Shown here: piece by piece, positions 20,860 to 30,837 of the stretch | Numbering within the stretch: the first letter of the stretch is position 1 | Layout: each line of letters starts with the position of its first letter | Origin: Neoalteromonas flava | GTDB taxonomy: Bacteria > Pseudomonadota > Gammaproteobacteria > Enterobacterales > Alteromonadaceae | DNA: 64,000 bases | Direction of reading: 5' to 3' | NCBI RefSeq assembly: GCF_002807685.1 | Contig: NZ_PEAX01000004.1 | Coordinates: 248,001-312,000 of the forward strand | Notes under the pieces: generated by a model | What the model was told of the DNA's origin: nothing | The model's input: only the letters and a program-made list of their open reading frames with translations | Database searches by the model: none | Translations under genes and position numbers: made by a program

Positions 20860-22191
20860 ATGCAAATACAGCAACAAATTGATGAAGTAAAAGAAAAGGT
20901 TGCCGATGCGCTGAAGCTCGCATTGCAATGGGGTGCCAGTCATGCGGAAGCAAGCATGTCTAGAGTCGAGGGTATCGCCGTTTCTGCGCGCTTGGGCGAA
21001 GTTGAAAATGTTGAGTTCAATAACGACGGTGGCTTAGGCATTACCGTCTATGTGGGCCAGTGCAAAGGCAGCGCATCTACTGCTGATCTCAGCCCACAGG
21101 CTTTACGACAAACCGTTGAAAAGGCCGTTGATATTGCGAAGTATACGAGTGAAGATCCTTGTTCTGGTTTGGCCGACAAAGACTTGATTGCAACGGAGAT
21201 TCCAGATTGTGACTTATACCATCCGCAACCACTAGACACTGACAAAGCGTTGCAATTTGCATTAGAAGCAGAGCAAACCGCCCTGCAGCACGACGCTAAA
21301 ATTGTAAATTCGGATGGTGCATCCTATAACGCGAATTTAGGTTTACGTGTGTATGGTAATACCCATGGAATTTTGGCGGGATACCCTAGCAGTCGGTATA
21401 GTTTAAGCTGCGTGGTTATTGGCGAGCAAGATGGTGATATGCAACGTGACTACAGTTATACCGTAAGTCGCAAAGCAGGAGAGTTGGATAGCCCAACTGT
21501 AGTTGGTCGCGATGCTGCTCAACATACCATCAGCCGTCTCGGAGCGCGGAAAATTGGTACCGCGAAAGTACCGGTATTGTTTCACCGTGATATTGCCAGT
21601 GGCCTGTTTAGTCATTTTGTTAGCGCTATTAGTGGAGGGAGTTTATATCGTAAATCCTCGTTCTTGTTAGATAGTAAAGGGCAACAGATATTTCCTAGTT
21701 GGTTAAATATTCAAGAGCGGCCACATATTCTAGCTGGATTAGCCAGTTCACCCTTTGACCACGAAGGTGTGGCAACACGCGATGCTGATATTGTCAATCA
21801 GGGCGTGCTGCAAGACTACTTATTAACCTCCTACTCTGCGCGTAAATTAGGACTGCAAAGTAACGGACATGCCGGCGGGATCCACAATTGGCAAATATCT
21901 CACACCGGTCAATCAGACAGCGAACTATTACAGCAAATGGGCCGAGGCCTATTAGTGACTGAGTTGATGGGTCAAGGGGTTAACATTGTAACTGGAGACT
22001 ACTCGCGTGGCGCGGCGGGCTTCTGGGTAGAGAATGGCGAAATTCAATTCCCTGTGCACGAAGTCACGATTGCAGGCTCGCTCGCTGACATGTTTAATAA
22101 TATTGTGGCTATTGGTGCACAGCAAGAACAGCGCGGTGCAGTTGCAACAGGTTCGGTGCTGATCAGTGAGATGAATGTGGCTGGCAATTAG
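20860..22191 (+). CDS. pmbA: metalloprotease TldE/PmbA
   Basis: 443 residues from ATG 20860; a TTG at 20854 would add two residues. TldE is the non-zinc-binding partner of TldD and this protein has no HExxxH motif, as expected. Family stretches visible are NNDGGLGITVYVGQCKGSAS near residue 50 and GDYSRGAAGFWVENGEI near 380. With tldD at 16325 in the same window, both subunits of the heterodimer are encoded. Confidence 0.95.
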   Translation: MQIQQQIDEVKEKVADALKLALQWGASHAEASMSRVEGIAVSARLGEVENVEFNNDGGLGITVYVGQCKGSASTADLSPQALRQTVEKAVDIAKYTSEDPCSGLADKDLIATEIPDCDLYHPQPLDTDKALQFALEAEQTALQHDAKIVNSDGASYNANLGLRVYGNTHGILAGYPSSRYSLSCVVIGEQDGDMQRDYSYTVSRKAGELDSPTVVGRDAAQHTISRLGARKIGTAKVPVLFHRDIASGLFSHFVSAISGGSLYRKSSFLLDSKGQQIFPSWLNIQERPHILAGLASSPFDHEGVATRDADIVNQGVLQDYLLTSYSARKLGLQSNGHAGGIHNWQISHTGQSDSELLQQMGRGLLVTELMGQGVNIVTGDYSRGAAGFWVENGEIQFPVHEVTIAGSLADMFNNIVAIGAQQEQRGAVATGSVLISEMNVAGN

Positions 22192-22198
22192 CCAGCCA
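22178..22198. terminator. hairpin overlapping the pmbA stop
   Basis: A perfect 8-bp inverted repeat, TGGCTGGC/GCCAGCCA, with the pmbA stop codon in the five-base loop. It lies between the convergent pmbA and arcA genes. No T run follows on either strand, so termination strength is doubtful. Confidence 0.45.
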
Positions 22199-22218
22199 AC
22201 AAATATGACTGTTGTAAC

Positions 22219-22926
22219 TTAGGCGTCAACACTGCCGCAAAAGCGATAGCCTTCACCGTGTATTGTCACAATTAGCTCAACTTCACCCGGGTCAGACTCA
22301 AAGTGCTTACGGATTCGACGGATAGTAACATCTACAGTGCGGTCATTAGGGCGCAATTCGCGGCCAGTCATTTCCATGATGAGTTGCTCGCGGGTAAGAA
22401 TTTTGCCCGGATTGCTGAGGAATAAATGTAACGCGCGGAATTCACTGCGCGGTAAACGGAATTCTTTGCCACTTGGCGAAACTAAAGAGCGACTGTCGCC
22501 ATCGAGGGTCCAGCCATTGAAATTCACACGGCTAGGTAAATCATCATCATCAGAAGCACTGGTTGTGCGCGACAACAAATTGCGGGCTCTGATGGTTAGC
22601 TCTCGCGGGTTGAATGGCTTAGTGAGATAGTCATCGGCGCCAATTTCAAGCCCAAGAATCCGGTCTACATCGTTATCACGGCCAGTAAGGAAAATGAGTC
22701 CGACATTTTTTCTGTCACGAACCTCACGCGCCAATATCAAACCGTTTTTGCCGGGTAGATTGATATCCATGATCACCAAATTGATGGCGTGGTTGGTGAA
22801 GTAATCATGCATCTGATCGCCGTTTTCGGCCTCAAATACATTGTAACCTTCAGCTTCGAACAGACTTTTTAGTGTAGTTCGGGTTACCACTTCATCTTCA
22901 ACAATCAGTATGTTTGGCGTTTGCAT
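22219..22926 (-). CDS. arcA: response regulator ArcA
   Basis: 235 residues from ATG 22926 ([12 protein letters not shown]); E. coli ArcA has 238. The receiver domain holds acidic residues E10-D11 and phospho-acceptor D54 (VIMDINLPG), with K in LTKPFNPRE. The C-terminal OmpR-type winged helix ends in [13 protein letters not shown] and GEGYRF. ArcA represses aerobic respiration genes under low oxygen. An in-frame upstream start at 22962 would add 12 residues foreign to the family and is rejected. A histidine kinase gene lies 70 bases upstream on the same strand. Confidence 0.95.
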   Translation of the reverse strand: MQTPNILIVEDEVVTRTTLKSLFEAEGYNVFEAENGDQMHDYFTNHAINLVIMDINLPGKNGLILAREVRDRKNVGLIFLTGRDNDVDRILGLEIGADDYLTKPFNPRELTIRARNLLSRTTSASDDDDLPSRVNFNGWTLDGDSRSLVSPSGKEFRLPRSEFRALHLFLSNPGKILTREQLIMEMTGRELRPNDRTVDVTIRRIRKHFESDPGEVELIVTIHGEGYRFCGSVDA

Positions 22927-22996
22927 TTTATTTCTACCGTTTAACCAAGTATTCGTTTCCAACTCACAGAGTAAGGATTAATTTGTGAAATTCAAG

Positions 22997-24676
22997 TTAT
23001 TCATAGCGCCCAGTCAATACCTTATTTGCTTGGGTAACTTTAACTGGGAAAATAATATCGAACTTAACGCCTTCACCGGCTTTGCTTTCAACGGTAATCG
23101 AACCGTTCAGCGCTTGGGTGACTAGGTTGTAAACCAAATGCATGCCAAGACCTGAGCCGCCTTGCCCGCGTTTTGTGGTGACGAATGGATCAAAAATGCG
23201 TTTGCGTAGGTCATCGGGGATCCCTTTACCATTATCGGTGTACAGTAAATGTAGATTTCGCTTACCGGAGATACTCGCGGTTAGCGTGATGGTTCCTTCC
23301 TCAATGTCTTCAAACCCATGGATGATCGAATTCATGATCAAATTAATAATAATTTGGTTAATTGGGCCCGCTTTTGACTCAACACATAATTCTGGATCAC
23401 ATTCGATTTTAATCTCATGCTTGAGTTTTTTAAGGCGTGGGCGCAAAGACAATAAGATTTCATCAATCAACTGTGCCAGCACAAATACTCGACTGTTTTC
23501 GCTGGATTGGTCTACAGCAACTTGCTTAAAGCTAGAAATAAGCTCCGCCGCGCGATTCAAATTACGGTAAATGATATTGAGATTTTCTTCGCCTTCATTA
23601 ATAAATTTTTGCATTACGCTGGCTTTGAGGTTTTTATTTTCAAAGTCAGTTTTTAAGCTTTTTAGCCGGTCCAGCATCATGGTTGACGCAGTAACCCCTA
23701 AACCAATAGGCGTGTTAACCTCGTGAGCGACGCCGGCGACCATATCTCCCAACGAAGCCATTTTTTCATTTTGTACAATTTGGCGTTGGAATTGATGTAA
23801 TTTTTCGAGCGTCTGGATTAGCTCCTGATTAGCTTCTTTAAGCGCAGTGGTGCGTTGGCTAACCATCTCCTCTAGCCCAGCATTCAAGGATTGGTATTCC
23901 TGCTCCATTGATTGATTGCGTTCAATGTAACCTTGCATGCGTTTAAGCAAATTGTTGATGGCCTCACTCAATTCAGCCGTATCTTCTGTGGCGTTGGCAT
24001 GAACTTGTTGCTCATACTCCCCTGAGCGAGCGACGCGCCGTAAGAATTGGATCAGCTCACCAACGGGCTGGCTAATGAAACGCTCAAAGCGCCAGGCAAG
24101 AAATACGGCAAATACGAGTGCGCACGTCGCTAAAATAAGTGATCGGGTTAGACTCTGAGTGAGGAAGTTATTGTAAATGTCATCACTAATACGAATATAC
24201 AGCAATCCAATTTCACCAGTCTCATTAGTAATTGAATGCATATATTCCGTTCCCATTTCGAACGGTCTTGGCTCAATTAAGCGCGCTAAATCATTAGTGG
24301 TACGTTTTGGAATTTGTGGTTGGCCAATGCGATCATAAGTTGCCTGAATACTGTCGTTATCCAAAGGCCCTTCATTCACGGCGATGGGGTTTAAATATAC
24401 ATGGACGGTTAGAATAGAAGATACGCTTTCAAGATGAGATAACGCGTCATTTGGCCAGCCACGGATATCGTTGCGGTACATTTTTTCCAGCAATACCACT
24501 TCACGTGCAACGAGGTTGGCAATCGTTTTTATCTTTTGATTACGTTCAATTTGATGGAATTTATCACTAGAGTAGATTTTCTCGGCTATCGTTCCGCCAG
24601 CCACTATTGTTGTAACGAACAGCACCATCGCAATGAATAGAAATTTGATAGAAAGTCGATTGGAATGGTCAGCCAT
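22997..24676 (-). CDS. membrane sensor histidine kinase next to arcA
   Basis: 559 residues. TM helix 1 is at about 10-30 and TM helix 2 at about 178-196, enclosing a periplasmic sensor of about 145 residues. A HAMP segment (FISQPVGELIQFLRRVARSG), a coiled coil (about 240-305), the H-box GVAHEVNTPIG near residue 318, and the ATPase boxes N (IMNSIIHG), G1 (DNGKGI) and G2 (GGSGLGMHLV) follow. It lacks the PAS, receiver and HPt domains of ArcB. Orientation and spacing suggest co-transcription upstream of arcA, but whether it phosphorylates ArcA is unknown. Confidence 0.9.
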   Translation of the reverse strand: MADHSNRLSIKFLFIAMVLFVTTIVAGGTIAEKIYSSDKFHQIERNQKIKTIANLVAREVVLLEKMYRNDIRGWPNDALSHLESVSSILTVHVYLNPIAVNEGPLDNDSIQATYDRIGQPQIPKRTTNDLARLIEPRPFEMGTEYMHSITNETGEIGLLYIRISDDIYNNFLTQSLTRSLILATCALVFAVFLAWRFERFISQPVGELIQFLRRVARSGEYEQQVHANATEDTAELSEAINNLLKRMQGYIERNQSMEQEYQSLNAGLEEMVSQRTTALKEANQELIQTLEKLHQFQRQIVQNEKMASLGDMVAGVAHEVNTPIGLGVTASTMMLDRLKSLKTDFENKNLKASVMQKFINEGEENLNIIYRNLNRAAELISSFKQVAVDQSSENSRVFVLAQLIDEILLSLRPRLKKLKHEIKIECDPELCVESKAGPINQIIINLIMNSIIHGFEDIEEGTITLTASISGKRNLHLLYTDNGKGIPDDLRKRIFDPFVTTKRGQGGSGLGMHLVYNLVTQALNGSITVESKAGEGVKFDIIFPVKVTQANKVLTGRYE

Positions 24677-24782
24677 TCAGAGTAATGCCTTTAACTTACG
24701 CTGCCGATTATTTGTTCACTTTAGCAAGCACGACGGAATTCGCCAATATTTACTTACGTTCAATTCTCTTTTTACTGCATTT

Positions 24783-25094
24783 CTAGTAGCGCATTAGTCG
24801 AATAAATTGCGTTTCAGATAACTGCCAGGGTGCTAACCATGCTCGACTCTGTTCTTGCAGTTCGGTGTTATCATTTGCCTCTAATAACGGCGCGAAATCA
24901 CTTACGCAAATACATACGGTTGACGTTTGGATGTTTGCTTGTTGCTGAACAATAGGATCAGTTTTTTTTATCAGTACATGTGGGCACGGCAACTCTCGTG
25001 CTGGGTTTTGAATGCACTGTTGCGGCTCTTGGGTGAAGCCTGCAGTACTGAGTAAGCATCCCAAACCACATAACACTAGCGACATCAAACGCAT
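24783..25094 (-). CDS. small exported protein downstream of glgA
   Basis: A 103-residue protein with a clear signal peptide (MRLMSLVLCGLGCLLSTAGF) and five cysteines after it or nearby (QQC, LPC, VCIC), so disulfides or metal binding are possible. The start overlaps the glgA stop by 10 bases, implying co-translation. I do not recognise a family. The 106 bases between it and the kinase gene contain nothing I can identify. Confidence 0.7.
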   Translation of the reverse strand: MRLMSLVLCGLGCLLSTAGFTQEPQQCIQNPARELPCPHVLIKKTDPIVQQQANIQTSTVCICVSDFAPLLEANDNTELQEQSRAWLAPWQLSETQFIRLMRY

Positions 25095-26527
25095 GCTAGT
25101 TTCTCGTATAGCGCGGCATATTGTTGGGCTGAGGCTTCCCAGGTGAAGCGAGTCTGCATCGCCCGTTGTTGCAGTTCAGTAAAGCTATCGGGATCTTCGT
25201 GATAGTGCAAAAGCGCACGTCGAATGCAATCCAACAACGCCTGAGGCTGTGGTGCCAGAAACATAAACCCAGTGGCATGCGCAGGGTTGGCTTCGTGATC
25301 AACCACGGTATCTTTCAATCCGCCGACGCCGCGCACAATTGGCAATGTACCATAGGCTAAGCTGTACATTTGATTGAGTCCGCAGGGTTCAAATTCTGAG
25401 GGCATTAAAAAGAAATCACTACCCGCTTCAATCCAATGCGCGTACTGGTTGCTAAAACCATGAATAAAAGCAAATTTATCACTGTATTTTTGGCTTAAAT
25501 GTTGAAGCTGCTCAACCACGGTCGGATCACCGGTGCCAACAATCACCAATTGCACGTTGTGAGCTAACAAGCGCTCGAGTATAGGCATGATGTAACCGAA
25601 TCCCTTTTGCGTTGTAAGACGGCAAACCATGCCGACAACTGGCACACGAGCTTTGCGCGGGAGCTTTGCAAACTTTTGCAGTTTCGACTTACATTTGCGT
25701 TTACCGCTCATATCATCGAGGGAGAAATGGTCCTCGATGTACTCGTCTGACGCAGGGTCCCATTGGCTATAATCGCAACCGTTTAGGATCCCAACTAACC
25801 GACTGGCACGCGGTTGCAAAACGCCAGATAAGCCGTGACTGCCTAAATCAGTCAGTAGCTCTTTAGCGTACGTTGGACTCACCGACGTGATCGCATCGCA
25901 GTGTGATAATCCACTTTGCAAAAAGTTAACGTAACCGCCCGAATCTACAGGTATTACCTGCTCTAACCCGGCTACTAGCGGAACGGTTTGGGCACTAAAA
26001 ACGCCCTGAAATGCTGCGTTATGGATTGTCAGTATGGAGCGCGTTTGGGTAAATTCCTCAGCAATTGTTGGGTTATGATTTAAGCGCATTAACGAGGGAA
26101 TAATTCCCGTGTGCCAATCATTGCAATGCAGGATATCGGGAATAAAACTTAGATGACTCAGCGTGACTAATACGGCCTGAGCAAAAAATGCAAAGCGCTG
26201 CCCATTGTCTGCGTAGGGCTCGTATCCGTCAGTGTATAAGCCTTCTCGCATAAAGTATTGCGGCGCATCAATGAGGTAAACTGTAACCCCATGCAAGGAT
26301 AACTGTTTTACCGAAAAACCTTCGGTCCCACCCGGGTACTGGAGGGTTAATGGTGAGCATGCATCACTGAGATTGGCGTGTTGCGCAATACTCTTGTACA
26401 GAGGCATAACAATCCTGACATCATGCCCTAAATGTGAAAGAGCAACAGGAAGGGCCTTACCTACATCGGCTAGGCCGCCAGTTTTAACTAGGTCTTCAAC
26501 TTCAGACACAGCGAACGCGATTTGCAT
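25085..26527 (-). CDS. glgA: glycogen synthase GlgA
   Basis: 480 residues of a GT5 glucosyltransferase that extends alpha-1,4-glucan from ADP-glucose. The N-terminal KTGGLADVGKALP motif binds the nucleotide sugar, HCNDWHTGI and TIHNAAFQG are family motifs, and PSEFEPCGLNQMYSLAYGT near the C-terminus holds the conserved E-P-C-G-L catalytic segment. ATG 26527 is chosen because GAGAAAGAG lies just upstream; a TTG at 26539 is less likely. No other glg gene lies in the window, so it is separated from the usual glgBXCAP cluster. Confidence 0.94.
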   Translation of the reverse strand: MQIAFAVSEVEDLVKTGGLADVGKALPVALSHLGHDVRIVMPLYKSIAQHANLSDACSPLTLQYPGGTEGFSVKQLSLHGVTVYLIDAPQYFMREGLYTDGYEPYADNGQRFAFFAQAVLVTLSHLSFIPDILHCNDWHTGIIPSLMRLNHNPTIAEEFTQTRSILTIHNAAFQGVFSAQTVPLVAGLEQVIPVDSGGYVNFLQSGLSHCDAITSVSPTYAKELLTDLGSHGLSGVLQPRASRLVGILNGCDYSQWDPASDEYIEDHFSLDDMSGKRKCKSKLQKFAKLPRKARVPVVGMVCRLTTQKGFGYIMPILERLLAHNVQLVIVGTGDPTVVEQLQHLSQKYSDKFAFIHGFSNQYAHWIEAGSDFFLMPSEFEPCGLNQMYSLAYGTLPIVRGVGGLKDTVVDHEANPAHATGFMFLAPQPQALLDCIRRALLHYHEDPDSFTELQQRAMQTRFTWEASAQQYAALYEKLACV

Positions 26528-26586
26528 GCTCTTTCTCAATGGCTATTTATGCAAATATGTTAAGCCAACCGCAACGGAATGAAAAC

Positions 26587-27603
26587 TTACTTTTTGCTCG
26601 CTTTATAGACCGTGAACTTGCCCGACTTAGCAACATCAGCCTGACGGCGTAAATGCTGGTCGATTAAATCAGGGTAAGGTAAAAATCGATTCGCGACTAA
26701 ATACAACTGCCCGCCTACCTGCAGATGCGAATTGGCTGTCGCAATAAAACGTTCAGTTATGCCGTAATTGGTTTGTTTACCGCTATGGAATGGAGGGTTT
26801 GTGATTATATTGTCGAAGCGTTCCTGCCACTCATTTAAGCCATTTGACGCTATAACCTCGCCGTGCAGGTCATTTAATTCGAGACTTTTTTTACAGCAAT
26901 ACAAGGATAGTGCATTAATATCGGAATACTTTACCGTCAAATGAGGTTGACGTAGATTGAGGTAACATCCGATAACGCCAGCGCCACAGGCAAAGTCTAG
27001 GCAGCTGGAGCCTTTCAATTCGGGAATTGAACTTAATAGTAACTCTGTACCGGGATCCAGTCCGTCAGCACTAAATACACCTGGCAGACTCGCAACTTTC
27101 CATTGAATAGCGTTACTGGAGTAAGTACTCACTTTTATATAGTCATTAAGATTAAATTCAATCTGTGCGGGATTGGTCACCAACCAAATAGCACAGTGGC
27201 GAGCAGCATCATATTTCTGAACTTCACCAAAAGATTGCTTCAGTCGCTTACCGATACTTTTTATACCGCTATCATTACTGCCCACAATGGCAATGGTGCC
27301 GCCGGCTTTGACCACACTGCGCGCGTTTTCAATCAACATACTTGCGTGCGCTTTGGCGGTGGGTAAGTATATCACTGCGCCGTCATAAGCAGGACTGGAC
27401 TCAAGAGTGAATTGCGCAGCAAAAGTCTGTTTACCTCCCTTTTCCAGTGCAGCTTGATAACTATCAAAATATTGATGAAAACCGTCAACGCGAGCTGGCA
27501 GCGCAGCGAAGATTTCGCTTTCGTCGGGATTAAACAGGACCCATTGCCCATCAGAAAACAATTGGTCGTTGCGCAGCAGAAGCTGACCGGTGCCATTTTC
27601 CAT
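26587..27603 (-). CDS. rsmC: 16S rRNA m2G1207 methyltransferase RsmC
   Basis: 338 residues, close to the 343 of E. coli RsmC. The N-terminal half is the inactive methyltransferase-like domain. The C-terminal half carries the SAM motif LDFACGAGVIGCYL near residue 200 and the catalytic motif NPPFHSG near 268, typical of guanine-N2 methyltransferases. It would methylate G1207 of the 30S subunit. Its ATG overlaps the trmB stop (TAATG), so it is probably the downstream gene of a trmB-rsmC pair. Confidence 0.92.
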   Translation of the reverse strand: MENGTGQLLLRNDQLFSDGQWVLFNPDESEIFAALPARVDGFHQYFDSYQAALEKGGKQTFAAQFTLESSPAYDGAVIYLPTAKAHASMLIENARSVVKAGGTIAIVGSNDSGIKSIGKRLKQSFGEVQKYDAARHCAIWLVTNPAQIEFNLNDYIKVSTYSSNAIQWKVASLPGVFSADGLDPGTELLLSSIPELKGSSCLDFACGAGVIGCYLNLRQPHLTVKYSDINALSLYCCKKSLELNDLHGEVIASNGLNEWQERFDNIITNPPFHSGKQTNYGITERFIATANSHLQVGGQLYLVANRFLPYPDLIDQHLRRQADVAKSGKFTVYKASKK

Positions 27604-28322
27604 TAAGCCACACGCTCAAAAATAAGATCCCAAACGCCATGCCCTAAGCGCTGTCCGCGCGTCTCAAATTTAGTAATTGGGCGATAGTCAGGGCGAGGCA
27701 CATAATCGTCAGTCGTTGCAGTATTGCTGTAACCCTCAGCATGGGTCATAACCTCTAGCATGTGCTCTGCATATGGCTCCCAGTCTGTAGCCATATGAAA
27801 AACACCGCCGATGGCTAATTTTTTGCGTAACTTTTGCACAAATTCAGGCTGCACGATGCGGCGCTTGTGGTGGCGCTTCTTATGCCAAGGATCGGGGAAA
27901 TACAGTTGGACGCGCTGTAATGCTTGATCAGCAATGCATTTATCTAGTACTTCAATGGCGTCATGCTCGAAAACTCGCAAATTGTCGACACCCGCTTCAT
28001 CCGCACTGCTTAAACAGGCGCCCACACCTGGGCGATGCACTTCAATGCCAATAAAGTTAAGCTCAGGAGCAGCTTTTGCCATTTCGACGAGAGAACCACC
28101 CATGCCAAATCCAATTTCTAGGACCACTGGGTTGTCGTTGCCAAATACCACCGCGAGATCCAATAAGCCTCCATCGACACTCAATCCCATGGTTGGCCAG
28201 CATTTTTCTAATGCTTTGGCTTGGCCTTTGGTTAAGCGCCCTTCACGCTTTACATAGCTCTTTACTTTGCTGATGTATACGCCGGCGGCTTCGGCTTCAG
28301 CTTGATTCTTAAATTGACCCAT
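27603..28322 (-). CDS. trmB: tRNA (guanine-N7)-methyltransferase TrmB
   Basis: 239 residues. SAM motif [16 protein letters not shown] near residue 70, [11 protein letters not shown] near 95, and the family motif [17 protein letters not shown] near 145 identify TrmB, which forms m7G46 in tRNA variable loops. The start context and N-terminus ([17 protein letters not shown]) match gammaproteobacterial TrmB. Confidence 0.96.
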   Translation of the reverse strand: MGQFKNQAEAEAAGVYISKVKSYVKREGRLTKGQAKALEKCWPTMGLSVDGGLLDLAVVFGNDNPVVLEIGFGMGGSLVEMAKAAPELNFIGIEVHRPGVGACLSSADEAGVDNLRVFEHDAIEVLDKCIADQALQRVQLYFPDPWHKKRHHKRRIVQPEFVQKLRKKLAIGGVFHMATDWEPYAEHMLEVMTHAEGYSNTATTDDYVPRPDYRPITKFETRGQRLGHGVWDLIFERVA

Positions 28323-28352
28323 TATCTCGACCTTAAAATCATTTGCGCGGCA

Positions 28353-29093
28353 TTATCCTAAGTTAACCGCTGATTGCAAACTTCGTGCAATATTTGCAGT
28401 AATCAACTGTGCACAGCGCTGTGGCTGTGTCAGCGACATCATATGAGCAGTAGATTCAATAACATGACATTCAACACTACTTTTATGCTGGCAAAAATCC
28501 TCAACGCTTTGAGCTGAAGCAATCTGATCATGTTCCGCGGCGATGCAGTATATCGGGACTTTTAGCGATTGTAGTTTGCTTCGTAGATCTTGGCGCGGGG
28601 TTGTCGCTGAAAAATGGTGTTTTAATGTATTAATGCCGAGGTCCGTAGCCATAGATAAAATCGTATTGCATATCTGTTCGTCGCCTAATTCGACGGCAGT
28701 CAGGTATTGACTGAGATGAGCTTGTGTCATGCCAGTAAACTGACGTTTTTCAATCGCGCTAATCGTGTGTTTGCGTGCGCTGGTTTCTTGCGCACTTAAT
28801 CCTTGCGGGCTATAGCCCATTAGAGTTAAAGAGGCTACGTTGTTGGATTCTAGTGCAGCTAGCGAAGCTATATATCCGCCCATAGAAAAGCCAATCAGAT
28901 GCACTTTTTTCGAGTTAGCATTGAGTCTGTCGTGTGTTAACGCGAGCATTTGTTGCAAATCGTTTGCCCATTGCAGCGGTACGTATTGTCGCGCGCCTGT
29001 AGCGAATGACATATGACGCCAAACAGGCAGCCAAATACGCTCATCACATAAGGTGCCAGGCAGGAAAAGCGCGGGTTCGGAAATTGTTTGCAT
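28353..29093 (-). CDS. alpha/beta-hydrolase
   Basis: 246 residues. The oxyanion region is LFLPGTLCDERIW at residues 9-21, the nucleophile elbow is GFSMGG with Ser near residue 70, and an Asp (EHDQI) and His (TAHMMSL) near the C-terminus complete the triad. It resembles small cytosolic esterases of the BioH/enol-lactonase type. The substrate cannot be told. It lies between trmB and the divergent mutY, 30 bases from the trmB start on the same strand. Confidence 0.8.
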   Translation of the reverse strand: MQTISEPALFLPGTLCDERIWLPVWRHMSFATGARQYVPLQWANDLQQMLALTHDRLNANSKKVHLIGFSMGGYIASLAALESNNVASLTLMGYSPQGLSAQETSARKHTISAIEKRQFTGMTQAHLSQYLTAVELGDEQICNTILSMATDLGINTLKHHFSATTPRQDLRSKLQSLKVPIYCIAAEHDQIASAQSVEDFCQHKSSVECHVIESTAHMMSLTQPQRCAQLITANIARSLQSAVNLG

Positions 29094-29165
29094 TGCTACT
29101 GATCGTCTGTGCTTTCTTGCTAGTATAAGCGCATCTTGTATAAGAGTTTAGTGAAAGCAGTAAAT

Positions 29166-30218
29166 ATGACGTTCTCCCAACGGGTATTGGCGTGGTTTGA
29201 CCGGCACGGGCGCAAGCACTTACCTTGGCAACAATCGATTTCAGCCTATCGGGTTTGGATTTCAGAGATTATGTTGCAGCAAACCCAAGTAGCCACCGTA
29301 ATCCCGTATTTCGAACGCTTTATGCAACGTTTTCCAACGATCACGGATCTAGCATCGGCGCCACAAGACGACGTCCTGCATTTGTGGACCGGGCTCGGAT
29401 ATTATGCGCGAGCGCGCAATTTACACACAGCGGCTAAGCTGATTACAGAGCAACACGGTGGTCAATTTCCGACTGAAATTGAAAAGGTTTTGGCACTGCC
29501 AGGGATAGGGCGTTCAACAGCAGGGGCCATTCTGTCAATAGCAGAACAACAAGCGCACCCTATATTGGATGGTAATGTAAAGCGCGTGTTAGCGCGCTAC
29601 TTCGCCGTAGATGGATGGCCGGGAAAACAGGCTATCGCCAATACCCTTTGGCAATATGCTGAAGAAGTTTTACCCAACGAGCGTAATCATCATTATACCC
29701 AAGCTATGATGGATTTGGGTGCGACGGTGTGTACACGAAGTAGCCCGAAGTGTGATGAGTGTCCGCTGCAAAGTGATTGTCTTGGCTTCATTCAGGGTCG
29801 GCAGCATGAGTTGCCGGGTAAAAAGCCTAAAAAAATACTTCCGATAAAATCAACCGCATTACTTATTCCGTTCGTAAAGGGTAGTGTGCTTCTGCATAAG
29901 CGCTCCCCGTTGGGGATTTGGGGAGGGTTGTGGGCATTTGAAGAGTTCGATGATATCGCTACATTAAAGCAACAAGTTGAATCTCGCATAAGGGACAAGA
30001 ATACAGAAATTAGCTTTGAAGCTCTTGAGCCATTTAGACATACTTTTAGCCATTTTCATCTGGATTTGCAGCCAGTTCTAATGTTTACCCCTGAGCTAGC
30101 TGAACTATATGTTCGAGAACAGGAAGCACGCTGGTTTAGCCTGCATGAGCCGATAGGTGTGGGGTTGTCTGCACCGACAGAACGGATCCTCAAAGCGATT
30201 AAAACAAACTTACTATAA
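29166..30218 (+). CDS. mutY: adenine DNA glycosylase MutY
   Basis: 350 residues, the same length as E. coli MutY. The start ATG 29166 gives [22 protein letters not shown]; longer starts at TTG 29136 or GTG 29151 are untypical. Catalytic Glu in [10 protein letters not shown], helix-hairpin-helix [13 protein letters not shown], catalytic Asp in LDGNVKRV, and a 4Fe-4S loop with C-x6-C-x2-C-x5-C ([17 protein letters not shown]) are all present. The C-terminal Nudix-like domain recognises 8-oxoG. MutY removes A opposite 8-oxoG. Confidence 0.96.
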   Translation: MTFSQRVLAWFDRHGRKHLPWQQSISAYRVWISEIMLQQTQVATVIPYFERFMQRFPTITDLASAPQDDVLHLWTGLGYYARARNLHTAAKLITEQHGGQFPTEIEKVLALPGIGRSTAGAILSIAEQQAHPILDGNVKRVLARYFAVDGWPGKQAIANTLWQYAEEVLPNERNHHYTQAMMDLGATVCTRSSPKCDECPLQSDCLGFIQGRQHELPGKKPKKILPIKSTALLIPFVKGSVLLHKRSPLGIWGGLWAFEEFDDIATLKQQVESRIRDKNTEISFEALEPFRHTFSHFHLDLQPVLMFTPELAELYVREQEARWFSLHEPIGVGLSAPTERILKAIKTNLL

Positions 30219-30359
30219 TTAATCTGAAGAAACCTCAGAGCGCTAGATTTGCTGGCTCATTGGCAACGCGACTACTGTTTGATCAGCAAAATACTGTAGA
30301 ATACCCAAACATATCCGTGAAGACATTTAACGGCCCTTGGCCGAACAATTAGGGCAAAC

Positions 30360-30632
30360 ATGAGTAGACAGGTTTATTGCCAGCATCTAAAGCAAGATGC
30401 TGACGGCTTAGATTTCCAACTTTATCCAGGTGAGCTTGGCAAACGTATATTTGACAATATCTCAAAGCAGGCATGGGTTGAGTGGCAAAAGAAGCAAACC
30501 ATGCTGATCAACGAACACAAGCTGAATATGATGCAACCAGAATCACGGAAATTTCTTGAAGAGAAGATGGTTGCGTATCTGTTCGAGGGGGTTGAGCCAA
30601 CGATTGAAGGCTACGTTCCACCGAAAAAGTGA
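30360..30632 (+). CDS. yggX: probable Fe(2+)-trafficking protein YggX
   Basis: 90 residues, the usual size. The conserved Cys is Cys7 in [12 protein letters not shown], followed by the family motifs [18 protein letters not shown] and NEHKLNM. The YggX family protects Fe-S enzymes from oxidation. It lies directly behind mutY, as in E. coli. The 141-base gap holds a likely RBS (AGGG at 30352-30355) and a small GGCC/GGCC hairpin. Confidence 0.95.
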   Translation: MSRQVYCQHLKQDADGLDFQLYPGELGKRIFDNISKQAWVEWQKKQTMLINEHKLNMMQPESRKFLEEKMVAYLFEGVEPTIEGYVPPKK

Positions 30633-30702
30633 GTCAGATTGGAGTCGCTTGCTTAAAATTGTTGAATGTTTAAGCAAATGCGCATTTTGCTGCAAAAAGC
30701 AG

Positions 30703-30731
30703 TTGACTTGTCGGTCTGAAATCCGTTTAAT
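30703..30731 (+). promoter_or_regulatory. sigma70 promoter for tRNA-Phe
   Basis: TTGACT at 30703-30708 and TTTAAT at 30726-30731 are separated by 17 bases. Transcription would start near 30738, after a GC-rich discriminator (ACGCGTCC) of the kind seen in stringently controlled stable-RNA promoters. The match is by eye. Confidence 0.65.
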
Positions 30732-30755
30732 ACGCGTCCACAGCGAAATGCTGTT

Positions 30756-30831
30756 GCCCAGATAGCTCAGTTGGTAGAGCAGCGGATTGAAAATCCGCGT
30801 GTCGGTGGTTCGATCCCGCCTCTGGGCACCA
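30756..30831 (+). tRNA. tRNA-Phe (anticodon GAA)
   Basis: 76 bases fold as a complete cloverleaf: acceptor GCCCAGA/TCTGGGC, D stem GCTC/GAGC, anticodon stem GCGGA/TCCGC around the loop TTGAAAA (anticodon GAA), variable loop GTGTC, T stem GGTGG/CCGCC with TTCGATC, and an encoded CCA end. Its 3' end is the integration site of the following island. Confidence 0.98.
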
Positions 30832-30832
30832 T
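30818..30832 (+). repeat. attL, direct repeat in the tRNA-Phe 3' end
   Basis: GCCTCTGGGCACCAT occurs here and again at 37717-37731. Upstream, seven more positions (30811-30817) match the right copy with two mismatches. The 15 identical bases are the likely crossover region. Confidence 0.9.
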
Positions 30833-30837
30833 ATTTT

